A DNA stretch of 64,000 nt, from NCBI GenBank assembly GCA_001599595.1, contig BCHH01000009.1:1401774-1465773 (forward strand), in the 5' to 3' direction. The notes under the pieces are model-generated. The model did no database searches, was not told where the DNA came from, and saw only the letters and a program-made list of their open reading frames with translations. The translations under genes and the position numbers were made by a program. The DNA comes from Beverwykella pulmonaria. Taxonomy: Eukaryota > Ascomycota > Dothideomycetes > Pleosporales > Melanommataceae. Of the stretch, positions 11,089-22,346 are shown one piece after another (the stretch's first letter is position 1; every line of letters starts with the position of its first letter).

Positions 11089-13749
11089 ATGACGAACGAC
11101 AGACCGATGCCAGTTATGGAACAACCGGATCAAACGCAACCACAGATTCCTACACAGTCAGCAGGCCCTCGCCGGGCTCGCGTGGCTCTAGCTTGTCAGC
11201 GATGCAAGGGCAGAAAGCAGAGGGTGAGATCTCGATAGCCCGATACCGCGAGGTTTGATTTAGGTTGACCATGGATCAGTGTGATGGCGCTCACCCCACG
11301 TGCAAGAGCTGTCTCAAGGCTGGTATCTCTTGTGTATATGAACCAACTCTACGACCTCGCTATCCAGGCGGGAAGATGCTGTACTAGCTCTGTTTCACGC
11401 TTCCGAGATCCATCATGCTGAACCTCGAGCAGATATATCAACGCTTTAGAAGAGCGAATTGCCTTCCTGGAAGGCCAACTTCCAGAATATGGGCAAGACC
11501 ACTTCGCCTACATCGATCCTCAGAAGGATGCTCGTCGCCTGCATAAACGGCAAGCAAGCACGTCCGCGACAAGCCAGTTCGACGAAGGAGACGAAGAAGA
11601 CTCAACACTGGTTGACGGAGTCGCCTACCTATCTCTCTGCGCATCTGGGACTACAGATGCTGCTCCAGAACCCTTCTATATGGGCTCAAGTTCCGGCGCC
11701 ACCATCGCACGAATGATACAGTCCTCCATATTCCGGGCCAGAAAGTCGTCAAGCACGCTGCAGCCCCTGAATACGCTTCGGTCAGGCAGCACAAGCTCTA
11801 CCACTTCGTGTGGTTTGACTCCCTTGCCAACAAGTACGTTGACTGAGTTCCCTCCTCCGTCACAAGCGCAACGACTCTTCACAGTCTTTTTCAATCGGTT
11901 GCATACACGGTGGCCGATTCTTGATCGGAAAGTGTACGAGGAGGTTATCAAGCATCAGTACCAGCAGGGTGCGCTACCCACGATGGAACGAAGTAGCCTG
12001 CATCTCATATACGCTATCTCAGCTCGCTTTCTGCAGCTCACGAAACAGGCCGTAGATGTTGACCCTGAAGTAAGAATCCCCGTCATTTAATGTCGCATAC
12101 AAAGTGAAATTCTGAGAGGTGATATTCTCATTCTGTTCCCTTGTACACGTTGCAGAGACACGTCGAGCCTTATACTTTTCTCGCAAGCATACACTACTGA
12201 CACATTTCATATCTAGGCCCACTTCGCGGCAGCAATTGAACCTATGGATTTTATAATGGAGCAGCACAACAGTTCCACTGTCCAGTTCCTCACTTTGCTA
12301 GCGATTTACGGCCAAAGGTCGCCGTATGGCGCCGGAGTATGGTCACAAGTGCGGTACTCAATTACACTCTGTGTTGAATTGGGAATGCACCGCAAGCCGA
12401 CATTACATTCACCTACACGCGACCCAAGAGACCTGGAAATACGCCGACGCATCTTCTGGTCATGTTACTGTCTGGATCGTTTAACGAGCATTCTCCTAGG
12501 CAGGACGTTTGCAATATCCGATCGAGATATCAATGTCGAGGTAAGCCACCTACACGAGGAGATTACTCACACGACTAAAATCATGTAGCTCCCAAGTGAA
12601 AATCCTGATTTCTGGGACCTTACCTCCACCCAGCCCCTGGCAGAGAACGGCAAAGGATGGAGCAACATCAGCCCCTTCATCCACATCGTTAAACTACGTC
12701 AACTCCAATCCAAAACCCAGCGGACCGTCTTCCGGGTCGACATCGACCACACATCCCGCTCACCAGCCGATCAAGCCCATGAAGACGCAAAAGTAGCCAA
12801 GATCCGAACCGATCTTGACACTTGGGTAAACGGCATCCCAGATCCGCCTCCTGCTGTAGAGGGAGGACCTTGTTGGATGTACCAGCCCGAGACCGTTAGC
12901 CCCTATCATGGCTCTCGCGACTTCTTCACCCTCCAATACCACAAAACTATCCTCTCACTCTACACTGGACTCCTTCCCAGTCTAACGGTCAGCGACCCGC
13001 GCTTCGTGTCTTGCGCAAAATCTTCCGCGAGGATATGCGCCACCTACAAGCGCCTCCATCAACAGAAGATCCTCTCCTTCACCATTATAGGACTGCATTC
13101 CTGCTTCGTAGCTGGCCTAACATTGATATACTGTCTCTGGCGCGACAAAGCGCTCTTCTCCTTCGACATCCTAGAAGCCACACGCTCGTGCAGCCAGTGC
13201 CTCACCATCTTCGGTGAGAAGTGGCCTGGCGCTGTAAAGTACGGTGAGATATTCGAGGCGCTGTCTGGCTGCGTGCTGCGTGCTATTATGGAACCCAGCA
13301 CCCAAGAATCAGGGACGCAGAATCTGCGCATCAATCTAGAGATGTTCACCACATCCAATATCAACACGTCTTCCACAGGCGATGCGAGGTCCGAAGCAAA
13401 GTCCTCCGATCCGCTTTTAGGCGCTGTGAAGGACGTCTTCATGGAAGTTGACGAAGATATACCAGGAGGTTGGCAAGGTTGGCGCGTTTTCAACGAGATG
13501 GTACAGTCAGATATCCAAGAACCTGGGCTTGCGACGGGTGGCATTTCGGAGGCGGGATCGACCCTGAGACCAGAGTTTGGAAGCCCGAATTGGAATGATG
13601 TTGGAGGGAACGAGTATATGCAGATGGAGAGTGAGTTTGGGGGGATGGAGGGGCACATAGGTGGTATGGGAGGGGTGGGATTGGGTGGGACTGCGGCGTT
13701 TGGGAATCAGGGGGGATGGGACCATGGGTTTTTCGCGGGGTACGATTGA
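11089..13749 (+). CDS. Zn2Cys6 transcription factor with fungal-specific MHR domain
   Basis: The product is a 785-residue nuclear regulator (779 residues if the second in-frame ATG, 11107, is used). Exons fit 11089-11223, 11280-11380, 11433-12069, 12217-12540 and 12589-13749. The binuclear zinc cluster is split by intron 1: ACQRCKGRKQR is followed in exon 2 by CDGAHPTCKSCLKAGISC, giving all six cysteines. A short coiled-coil (INALEERIAFLEGQL) follows and probably mediates dimerisation. The middle-homology region contains LLAIYGQRS, ELGMHRKP and RRRIFWSCYCLDR, as is typical of the Fungal_trans domain. The C-terminus is Gly- and acid-rich and may activate transcription. It sits beside the imidase, MFS, amidase and ThDP-enzyme genes and is the obvious candidate regulator for them. 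Confidence 0.9.
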
Positions 13750-13852
13750 AAGGGGAAAAGAACAGTAATATCATTCATTCATTCAAATCGCAACTCGCTT
13801 TCGCTCATTATTTACAAATAGCCCAATGCAACAGCGTCCCACCGCTATTCAC

Positions 13853-15066
13853 CTACGCCAGTTGCCCCTTTTTATATGGATAATTCTCCTTAAACGCCTC
13901 CGCAATCTCACTCCTTGTGGCAACCCACACGCCCTCCTTCTGCTCAATATACTCGACAAACTTCTTCAACGCGCCGAACCGTCCCGGTCGTCCCACAATC
14001 CTACAATGCAGGCCGACCGTCATCATCTTCGGCATGCCCTTCTCGCCCTCCTCGTACAGGACATCGAAGGCGTTCTTCAAATGTACGAAGAAGCCTTCTG
14101 GATCGGCGAACCCGGAGCCCACGACGTGGAACTAGCTTTCTATGAGCTGGGGTAGAAAGGATGAGTGGACAAGGGGTTACCTTAAAGTCGTTGCAGTCGT
14201 AGCTATAAGGTACCATGAGGAGGCCTTTCGACTCTGCAGCCGAAAGATTGCGCTCGAGGGGGAGGTCGACCCAGTAGGGCACGTCATCGGCGTAGGTGTC
14301 GGACGCCCATTCTAGCTTCTCGCCCATCTCAGCGTAGACTTGTGGGACGAGGGTCCGGCTGTGTAGGCTGTTGCGCCCGTAGTACCATCCTCGAGGCGCA
14401 TACCCAGAGAGTGCTTTCAGGGACGTGACCGCCTTCCTTATGTATTCCTTTTCCTTTTCGATGGGGAAATCGTGGTAGTCTATCCAGCGGTATGCACTGA
14501 AGATGCTATTAGCGCTGTCCTTTTCTTCAACTCTTCCCCATATTTACATTCTCGCCCCTAAGTTAAAATAAAATCACTCACTGGCTCGCCACATCATGGC
14601 CCATCTCCACACACCTCTTCACGACCTCAGGCTGCTTCTCGACCGCCGTCGCCACTGCATACAGCGTAAACTTCATCCTCTTCTCGTTGAACAGTCTAAA
14701 AAGCCGCCAGAACCCCGCGCGGGATCCGTATTCATACTCGGACTCGACATTGACGTTGCGCTCGTTGATGCGCGGAGGGCCGCCAGGGTTTTCGCGGAGG
14801 TTTTGCTCCGCCATGCCGTCGCCGGTTTGGATGGAACGTTCGCCGCCCTAATTGCCATTTGTCAGCACTCTGATATGGAATTGTAAAGGAGGTGGCGGGA
14901 GGTTGATGGGGAGGATGGAGGGAAGTACTTCTTCATAGTTTATCACAAACGACACCGCGATTTTTGCGTTGTTGGGCCATTTGGGATCGAGTCCTTTCTC
15001 ACCGTAGCCGATGAAATCTCGCTCGTGGTCGTAGTCAGGATGTCCTCCATTCCAGAGTGGTGGCAT
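13853..15066 (-). CDS. PuuE-type polysaccharide-deacetylase-fold amidohydrolase, cyclic imidase/allantoinase-like
   Basis: The product is a 332-residue cytosolic hydrolase. Exons on the minus strand fit 15066-14929, 14847-14582, 14496-14181 and 14131-13853. Joining them restores the family motifs VINYEEGGER, EYEYGSRAGFWRLFR, MGHDVASHAYRWIDY and GLHCRIVGRPGRF. These belong to the metal-independent PuuE/cyclic-imide-hydrolase branch of the NodB-homology family, not to chitin deacetylases. There is no signal peptide, and the length matches bacterial PuuE at about 310 residues. Known relatives open allantoin or cyclic imides; the A. nidulans nicotinate enzyme HxnM is, from memory, of this type. 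The neighbouring amidase suggests that the ring-opened half-amide is the next intermediate. The substrate itself is an inference. The gene is convergent with the Zn2Cys6 gene, about 100 bases between stop codons. Confidence 0.85.
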
Positions 15067-15761
15067 TGTGGTGATTGAACACTTCTAGGATCCAATTGAG
15101 AAGTAGTATAGTAAGAATAGAAGCGAATTTTAGAGGAGAGAGGCAAGGAGCTGCAACTTCAGAAACCCGCCAGGAAGGAAATTTAAAGAGGCAAGCCAAT
15201 ACTTATGAGGCTTTTCTTGCATGGTCAAAACATGCATGGACTGATAGCTCCAGGAACAGTGACAGCTCAAGCTACCCCTCGCTGCCCCTCCACCGTCATC
15301 TCCAACATCCCTTATCGCGTACCTATCACCGGCGCGTCGGCGGAGAAAGGCCCTGCCTCACCTAGTCAAGCGCGTGAGAAAGTGGAGAAGGCGGCAACGA
15401 AGCGCCAAGGCCGATACCGTGCGCTAGCGGTGAATGTGTGATAAGCCGAGATGTGCGGCGGATGTATGCAGCCGATGTGATGGGGAAGTCCAATGGTGTG
15501 TGGTGATAATGACAGTATATGGACATGGTGAAGAGGATAACGGAGGATAGAATTGCGAGAAAGATTTGAGCGCAAGAATTAGAGACTGGAAACCACCAAG
15601 TCAGTTGAAGAAAAGATATTGGAGAAAGACATGAAAGTATGAGTATTGAACTGCAACGATATATGATGTGATGTTCTATTTAATGTTATGGTATGCATTT
15701 CGGCCGCGACGATGCTGTAATACGACTCGCGATTTTGTACACTTCGCCGTACTGGCCTGAA
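15067..15761. other. promoter of the imidase gene and 3' end of the MFS gene
   Basis: No gene is seen. A CGG-N10-CCG arrangement at 15459-15474 has the form of a Zn2Cys6 dimer site and lies about 400 bases upstream of the imidase start. A second GC-rich cluster, CCGGCGCGTCGGCGG, lies at about 15330. Both are candidate sites only. Confidence 0.35.
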
Positions 15762-17770
15762 TCAACTCTTGCTGTCACTTGACAACTGGACTCCCTCATT
15801 CGGAGCTTGGTTCTGTATCTCTCTCGCCACCTGAAACGGTTCAGGAGCAGCATTACCAGGTTCATCCGTCGTCTTCTCCTTCTCCTTCTCTTCAATCGGC
15901 TTCTTCGCCTTGAGCCCCGTATTCCCGATACCTAGACACAGCACCAAATTCACTCCTGCACTCGCTGCATACAGAATATAAATATACCTAATACCTACCA
16001 TGTACGACTCCAATACTTTTTCTTTTTCCATGTCTGAGAACCCCAACTTGTCCAACGAATAGGTTGAGGACGTGAGATTCCTCAAGATATTCGGTGTCAT
16101 GAACGGCATGCCTGAGAGCTGGGAATTCAGGGTATTCGCGAGGATAGCGCCTGAGATAATCAACCCAAATGCACCGCCGATGGTGCGAACGAAGTTTCGG
16201 AGGCCGGTTGCGACTGCTCTGTCGGACTGGCTTGAGTTTGAGAGGATGGCGACAAGTGTGGGTTGTAGGGTCATGCCGATGCCGAGACCCTCGACAGCGA
16301 GGACGAGGACGATGTGCCAGACTTTCGTAGTTTGGTCAAATGCACATTTCAGTCCAGTTCCGAGCGTCCAGAGCACGAAGCCTACGACCACGATCCAAAG
16401 ATAGCGTCCCGTCCGAGTCATCATTTGTCCGCTGATGATACTTGCTATAGAAGTTGGGAGGATGACGGCGAGGAGCAGTGCCCCAGATATGAGCGCCGAG
16501 TAGCCGAGGACTGATTGGAAGTAAATGGGGAGGTAGAAGAAGTTGCCATAGAAACACATGCCCGTGAAGAAGTTCTGGATGTACAGCGCCGGACAGTGCG
16601 GATACTTGACCAGATGCACCGGCATGATAGGAATAGGCGCGATCTTCCATTCATATAGCACAAACGCAATAGCCATGCACACACCAACCGTGAGCATGGC
16701 GATCACAATCGGTGAGTCCCAAGCATACTGAACGCCGCCCCCTGATAGGGGGATTAGGACGAGTAACACTGCTACGAGATTGAGGATGATGCCGCCGTAG
16801 TCGATTTTTCGAATCTTGTCGCCGTAATTGCCGCGATCGTATTTGAGCGGCAAGAAGAAGAATATCAAGACCGCGGCGGGGAGGGCCAGCATGGGCACGA
16901 TCCAGAATACCCAGCGCCACGTCACGGAGTCAACGAGGGCGCCGCCGATGAAGGGACCGGTGCCATTGGCCATTGCTATTATGGCGCCAAAGATTCCTGG
17001 AGGCTTGTTAGCTTGGGATTGACTGTAGATTGGTTCTGATAATGTATGTTGTTGAATTGAACCCGCAAACTGCGCCTTGTTTTATTGAGCTCTTGTGGAA
17101 CGATATAGCAAGGCAAAACCTGCGTATTATCCCAACAGGCACATTGGAATAATGGAAACGTTGACATACCTTGATACTTCCCCCTATTCTCCAGAGTCGT
17201 AATATCCGACACAATAATCATAGCCAAACTATTAATCCCCCCACCCCCGATTCCCGCCACACTCCGAAAAACAAATAACATGACCTTACTCTTGCTGCAC
17301 CCACACCCAACATCCCCAATACCCAACAACGCCAAGCAGAGCAACAAACAATTCTTCCTCCCAAAAATATCACTCAACCGTCCATTGATGAGCTGGAACG
17401 CCGTCGACGCGACCAAAAACGAACTCCCAATCCACGACGTCGCAGTGCCAGTGTCGAGGTCGGAGGAGATTGCGGGGATGGATGTAGATACACTCGTCGT
17501 ATCGATGAAAGAGACGAAGAGCGCGATGGAGAGCGCGGGGATGGCGATGAGTAGGCGCTTTGGGGAGAGCGCGTTGGTCTGGTTGCCGATGCTGTGGATG
17601 CTGGTGTTGGAGGAGCGGGTGGAATCTTCGCCTTCTGCTTCTGCTTCGTCTGGGGATGCGGTACGTATGTCTTTTTCTTCGACTTCTGCGACGCCATTTT
17701 CAACATCTGGGGGGTCGATTGATCGATCCACTCGGGGTTCGGGAGTGCCTATATGTGGCATGGCCGCCAT
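15762..17770 (-). CDS. MFS drug/metabolite efflux transporter, DHA14 (14-TM) type
   Basis: The product is a 611-residue membrane protein of the major facilitator superfamily, probably plasma-membrane. Exons on the minus strand fit 17770-17170 and 16996-15762, with a 173-nt intron after GKYQG. The N-terminal 85 residues are acidic and polar. The first TM segment is followed by SWIGSSFLVASTAFQLINGR and the MFS signature GRLSDIFGRK. Further on are RSVAGIGGGGINS (motif C-like) and TGPFIGGALVDSVTWRWVFW, the DHA14 hallmark. Alternating hydrophobic segments agree with 14 helices. Family members export drugs or secondary metabolites by proton antiport. In this setting it could also import or export the cluster's substrate. 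The start was chosen at the first in-frame ATG. Confidence 0.9.
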
Positions 17771-18300
17771 GCGATTACGAGAACGGGTGGAAGGAATTCA
17801 ATGTTTACACACTGCTGCAGTCGACACATAGGAAAGGATCATGAGAGTGAAAGTAACAGCAAACGTCTGGTACTCAACATGGCACCAACTTTTCGCAATT
17901 GCTTAAATGTGAGCCGCAGGAGCGCTTGTAGTCTACTTCGGACGGAAATGGCGAAAGAAGAGCCATAAGAGAACTAGACCTACGGATCGCAATTCACTAC
18001 AGCGAACGGCGGCCATGATGATGTACATCGGAACCTTTTCTTCCGATGCTAGAGGCGACAGAGTTGGAAGCTCGGTTGCATTTCCGGGGCCGCTTAGTCA
18101 CTAGCGTGATGAGGGTCGCCCGCCCGGCATCGGATTGTTATCGATGAGCACGCGGGGAACTGCTTCGATGCCGATGATGTGAACCTAGTATAGCCACTCG
18201 GAGTCATGATGCGCTCCTCTACTTCTTCACCATGGTCGTCTCCTCCCCCAATCTCGACGCCAATTGAATCCAACCCCTGGAGCACCTCTGACCTTTCACC
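17771..18300. other. divergent promoter between MFS and amidase genes
   Basis: The MFS and amidase genes point away from each other across these 530 bases, so a shared operator would allow joint control. A CCGGGGCCG-like block lies near 18085. A GCCGATGATGTGA stretch at about 18170 resembles GCCGATGTGA at 15471 in the imidase promoter. No gene is seen. Confidence 0.4.
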
Positions 18301-19714
18301 ATGGCGACCACGGAGCCCTACCGCCTCACGGCGTCCCAAGCACAATCCAAATTCAAAGACGGCTCTCTAACCGTCGAAGCCTACGCCCAATCGCTCCTCT
18401 CGCGCATCTCCTCGCGCGACTCCACCGTCAACGCGTGGGCATACCTGAATGCCGACCTCGTCCTCTCGCGCGCCCGCGAACTCGACCAGATACCGCCCTC
18501 GCAGCGAGGCCCGCTGCACGGCGTAGCCATCGGCGTGAAAGATGTGATTCTTACCAAAGACATGCCGACGCAGTACAATTCGCCCATATACGTAGACGAC
18601 GCGCCCAAGGTGGATGCGGGGAGCATTCTGACCCTGAGGACGAACGGCGCGCTGATATTTGGTACGCGCTTCCCTCCCACCACAACTCTCAACCCTCAGT
18701 TGGCTAATTGTTGGACGTCGTGTAGGCAAGACGACCACCACCGAGTTCGCAGCTACAACCATCGGGCCCTCGCACAAAGGCCCGCGAACAGGAAACCCGC
18801 ACGACCCCTCCCGCACCCCAGGTGGCTCGTCGTCGGGCTCAGGTGCAGCAGTCGGCGACTTGCAGGTTCCCATTGGCCTTGGCACACAGACGGTAGGCAG
18901 CACGATCCGGCCAGGCTCATACAATGGCATCTACGCGATGAAACCGACGTGGAATTCCATCTCGCGCGAAGGACAGAAATTGTACTCGCTGATATTCGAT
19001 ACGCTGGGGCTGTACTCGAGGAGTGTGGATGATCTGAAGTTGCTGCTCGATGCGTTTCAACTCGTGGATGATGAGCCAGAGCCGTCAGAGCCGTTCAAAG
19101 TGGCAGGAGCAAAATTCGCATTGCTCACGTATCCGACGCCCGAATGGCCAGAGCCGGGGCCCGGCACCGCCGCTGCGCTGAAGAAAGGCGCAGAGCTACT
19201 ACGCGCTCACGGCGCTGAAGTCGAAGAAATCACGCTCGGCGACGAGTTCAGACCCATGTATAAATACCACCTACAAGTACTCACGGGGGACGGCCGCGTA
19301 GCCTTTCTGCCAGACTACTACCACGCCAAAGACAAACTAGACCCTCTTCTCATAGACCACGTGCACAACGCAGACGGCCACTCGCGGAAAGATCAGCTGA
19401 AAGCCTTCGACGAGCTGGCAGCTATGCGACCGAAGATAGATGCCTTGGCAGACAAATACGCTGCGATCATCGGACCAAGTGCATTGGACGAGGCGCCAGT
19501 CGGGCATAACAATACAGGAAGTGCAGCGTTCTGTGGGCCGGCGACGGCAATGCATATTCCTGTTGTTAATATTCCGGGATTTAAGGGGGCGAATGGAATG
19601 CCAATTGGCTTGAGTGCAATGACGAGTCGGTATCGGGACCAGCATTTGCTTCGGGTGAGCAGAGAAGTTGGGAAGATATTCGAAAGTGAGGGTGGGTGGA
19701 AAAGCGAGTTGTAA
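18301..19714 (+). CDS. amidase signature family enzyme
   Basis: The product is a 449-residue amidase that hydrolyses a carboxamide to acid plus ammonia. Exons fit 18301-18661 and 18726-19714, around a 64-nt intron. The Ser-cisSer-Lys triad can be seen: Lys in GVAIGVKDVI (about residue 81), the Gly/Ser-rich loop TPGGSSSGSGAA with the cis-Ser, and the nucleophile Ser in GTQTVGSTIRPGS. No signal peptide is seen, so it should be cytosolic. It is transcribed away from the MFS gene and converges on the ThDP enzyme, only about 120 bases between stops. Beside a cyclic-imidase-like enzyme it could deaminate the half-amide formed by ring opening, as HxnN is thought to do after HxnM. This role is an inference. 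Confidence 0.9.
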
Positions 19715-19835
19715 TTTCCAAAGAATATCACCCATCCTATGCCCTTTCATTAACCAAACATGCATTTACCATTCATGTGCCCTTTCTTCGTTCATCCCCT
19801 TTCCACCCTGCTTCCATTCTCTTCCCTTCCGCCTC

Positions 19836-21906
19836 CTAGCTCTCCCCCTTGCCCTTGACCCCGACACCCTTATAATAAGGCCTGGGCAAATTATCATAAT
19901 ACGGCACCACAATAACATCCGGATCTTCACTCGCCCCAACCATCGCCTTCGTCGAATCCTGGTACGGCTTATTACTGACCCTCAAATCAATCAACCCGGG
20001 CCCATTCTCATGCACGACCTCATTCACTGCGGCTCCCAACCCGTCAAGCACTCCCTTACACCCCGACTCATCCGCGGGCGCTAAATCCATATGACTCCTC
20101 TTCTTTGTATCGAGCGGGGACTGGGGCAGCGTCTTCGTAGCATCTATAATCAGACCCAAGACGCCGAAGCCCTGCGCGATGACATCGTAGCGGGTCTCAC
20201 TGCGGAGTTGGGAGGCTGGACGGTGGGTAGTCGTGTCGCCGTAAATCATTTCTTGGCCTGCTAAGCTCATGCCCCAGACGCTATTGTTTACGACAACGGT
20301 CAGGATACGCAAGTTGAACTTCTTGTACGTGTCCAACTCGGCAATGTGGAAACCGGCGGAGCCGTCGCCTTGCATGTTGACCACCAGGCGGCTTCGATCT
20401 GCGACCGCGGCGCCGAGCGCGTAGCCCCAGCCGTTGCCTAGGAAGCCCAGGTACCCCGTACATACCATGGAGAGAGAAGCATGAGCTTCGGGGAGGTTCT
20501 GCAATGCCCACCCGCCTGCTTCTCCGCCGTCTATGCAGATAATTGAGTTCGGCGGCAGGAATTGGAAGAGCGTCTTCACCGCGTGATAGGGGTGGAGATG
20601 TCCATTTTCCTCATTGATCTTCGGCTCAGACTCATTATGAGCTGCGCGCCAACTCTTAAGCTCCAACGCAGTCCTAATCCACGCCTCGGCAACCCTGAAC
20701 TTCTCCACCTCACATGTCTCCAAAACAGCGTTGACGGCGCTAATAGCGAGGCCAATGTCCGAGACAATGCCCAGATCGACGTGCTCCGAGCGTCCGATTT
20801 CCGAGCCGTCAATGTCGATTTGCACGATCTTGCAGTCGGTGCTGCGGGGGATAATGCTGCCTGAGCGGCCGCCGAGAAGAAAGCCTGTGCGTGCGCCGAG
20901 GATAATGACAAGGTCGGGGCACGGCTTTTGACCGGCGGAGAGGAGGGCGAGGGTGGTGGCGGAGCCGGCGTGGAAAGCGTGTGTGTATGGTATCCCAGTG
21001 GAGAATTTAGGTGTGTGGAAGATGGGGATTCCCGTTTTGGAAGCAAGAGTCGTTATTTCGTTGACGGCCTGGGCGACGTCAGTGATGGGAATAGGGGTAG
21101 GAAAAGGGAGAGGCGCTTAGACATTACGGGCCCCGGTTCCGACGATGATGACAGGTCGCAATGCTTCTTTAAACATCCGAATCGCATCGCTGATGGCTGT
21201 TCGATCGGGGCCTGGCAAAGTGACGGGCGGTGCCGTTATGCCGCCCCAAGCCACAGATTCCTTCTCCACGGGCGTAAAAAGGATGTCGATAGGGAAGTCT
21301 AGTACTACTGGCCCAGGGGCTCCCGAGCTTGCAGTCCGCCACGCAAGACTTGTGAGTCGTGGTATCTCGCCCACGTTGGTGATGCGGTGGCAGAACTTGG
21401 TCACGGGTTTCGCGAGGACTACTTGGTCGTGGAAACCCTGCAGTGCGTTGGTTTCAGCGTCTCGTAGGGGCGGAGAAGATGTAACGCAAAGAAGTGGACT
21501 GCGGTCTGCGAAGGCGGTGGCGAGGCCAGGGAGGGCGTTGCAGAACCTAAGCTATCAGGATAGTGATCGGATGTGTACTGAAATAAAAACTATTTGGGGC
21601 CATTGCCGGAGAAATTTTTGACGATAAAATGAGGGCTTACCCGCTATTCGCAGTAACAAAACAACATCCGGTCTTCCCGCTGACCTTAGAATACCCTTCC
21701 GCGGCCTGTACAGCAACCGTCTCGTGTCTGGTATCGATTAATTCAATGCCCATGTCTGCACAACCCATCAAGAAGGCATCAAGGTGGCCACCATGCAGAC
21801 CGAAGGCGACACGAACGCCTAACGCATGAAGACATTGAGCAAGCAGATCACCGCCTAGGAGTTCGCGGCCTGAAGGCTTCTTCAGATCAAACTTGTGGGT
21901 GGACAT
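19836..21906 (-). CDS. ThDP-dependent enzyme, benzaldehyde-lyase-like
   Basis: The product is a 640-residue thiamine-diphosphate enzyme. Exons on the minus strand fit 21906-21641, 21546-21123 and 21068-19836. The cofactor-activating Glu62 lies in IDTRHETVAVQ. The ThDP/Mg site is GDGS at residues 464-467, ending in NN at 491-492. The Pyr-domain motif FGLHGGHLDA (39-41 GGH) and the LQGFHDQ motif match the active-site His and Gln of bacterial benzaldehyde lyase better than acetolactate synthase. The central domain has LGARTGFLLGGRSG. It should make or cleave an acyloin, or decarboxylate a 2-oxo acid. A C-terminal tail of about 70 residues beyond the usual core is unusual. No targeting signal is clear. 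Other options are an oxalyl-CoA decarboxylase/HACL-type or glyoxylate carboligase-type enzyme. Confidence 0.85.
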
Positions 21907-22346
21907 GGTGAAGGATGGATGGTGCAGCTGCTCGAGGGCTGTTGTGATATTCAATAAAGATCACGAAGACAAGAAGAAAGAACGAAGAGCACAAAGCAGG
22001 AGACTTCATCCTCGAAACCCCTCCGCCATCCAACTGCTCTTCGGCATTGATGGTGTTTGTAGCTGTTAGTTCTGGGGTAGTGTGGGGTACCCCGCTCAGC
22101 AATAGTGGTTTGCGCATTCGTATTGGTTTAGCCCTGAGCTATTTCAACGACAAGCTTCAAAGCTCTGGAAATACTTTTGCGAAGTTTATCCGAATCGAAA
22201 GATACGACGATGCTTGAATTGCAGCTAAGAGATGTAGATAGATGTACAAACTTAACCGAGGAGTACAATGTTGATGACACGGAGAGATCAGGAATACAAT
22301 GAATGATACTGTACAATACTTACACACACATACTAAAGAGTGTTCT
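21907..22346. other. promoter of the ThDP gene and 3' end of the peptidase gene
   Basis: No gene is seen on either strand. The 5' leader of the ThDP gene is purine-rich on the plus strand (GAAGACAAGAAGAAAGAACG near 21965). Confidence 0.4.

Noticed and set aside
18367..18930. Long minus-strand frame opposite the amidase gene.
   Set aside because: It is a GC-driven shadow of the amidase coding strand, whose catalytic motifs are complete.
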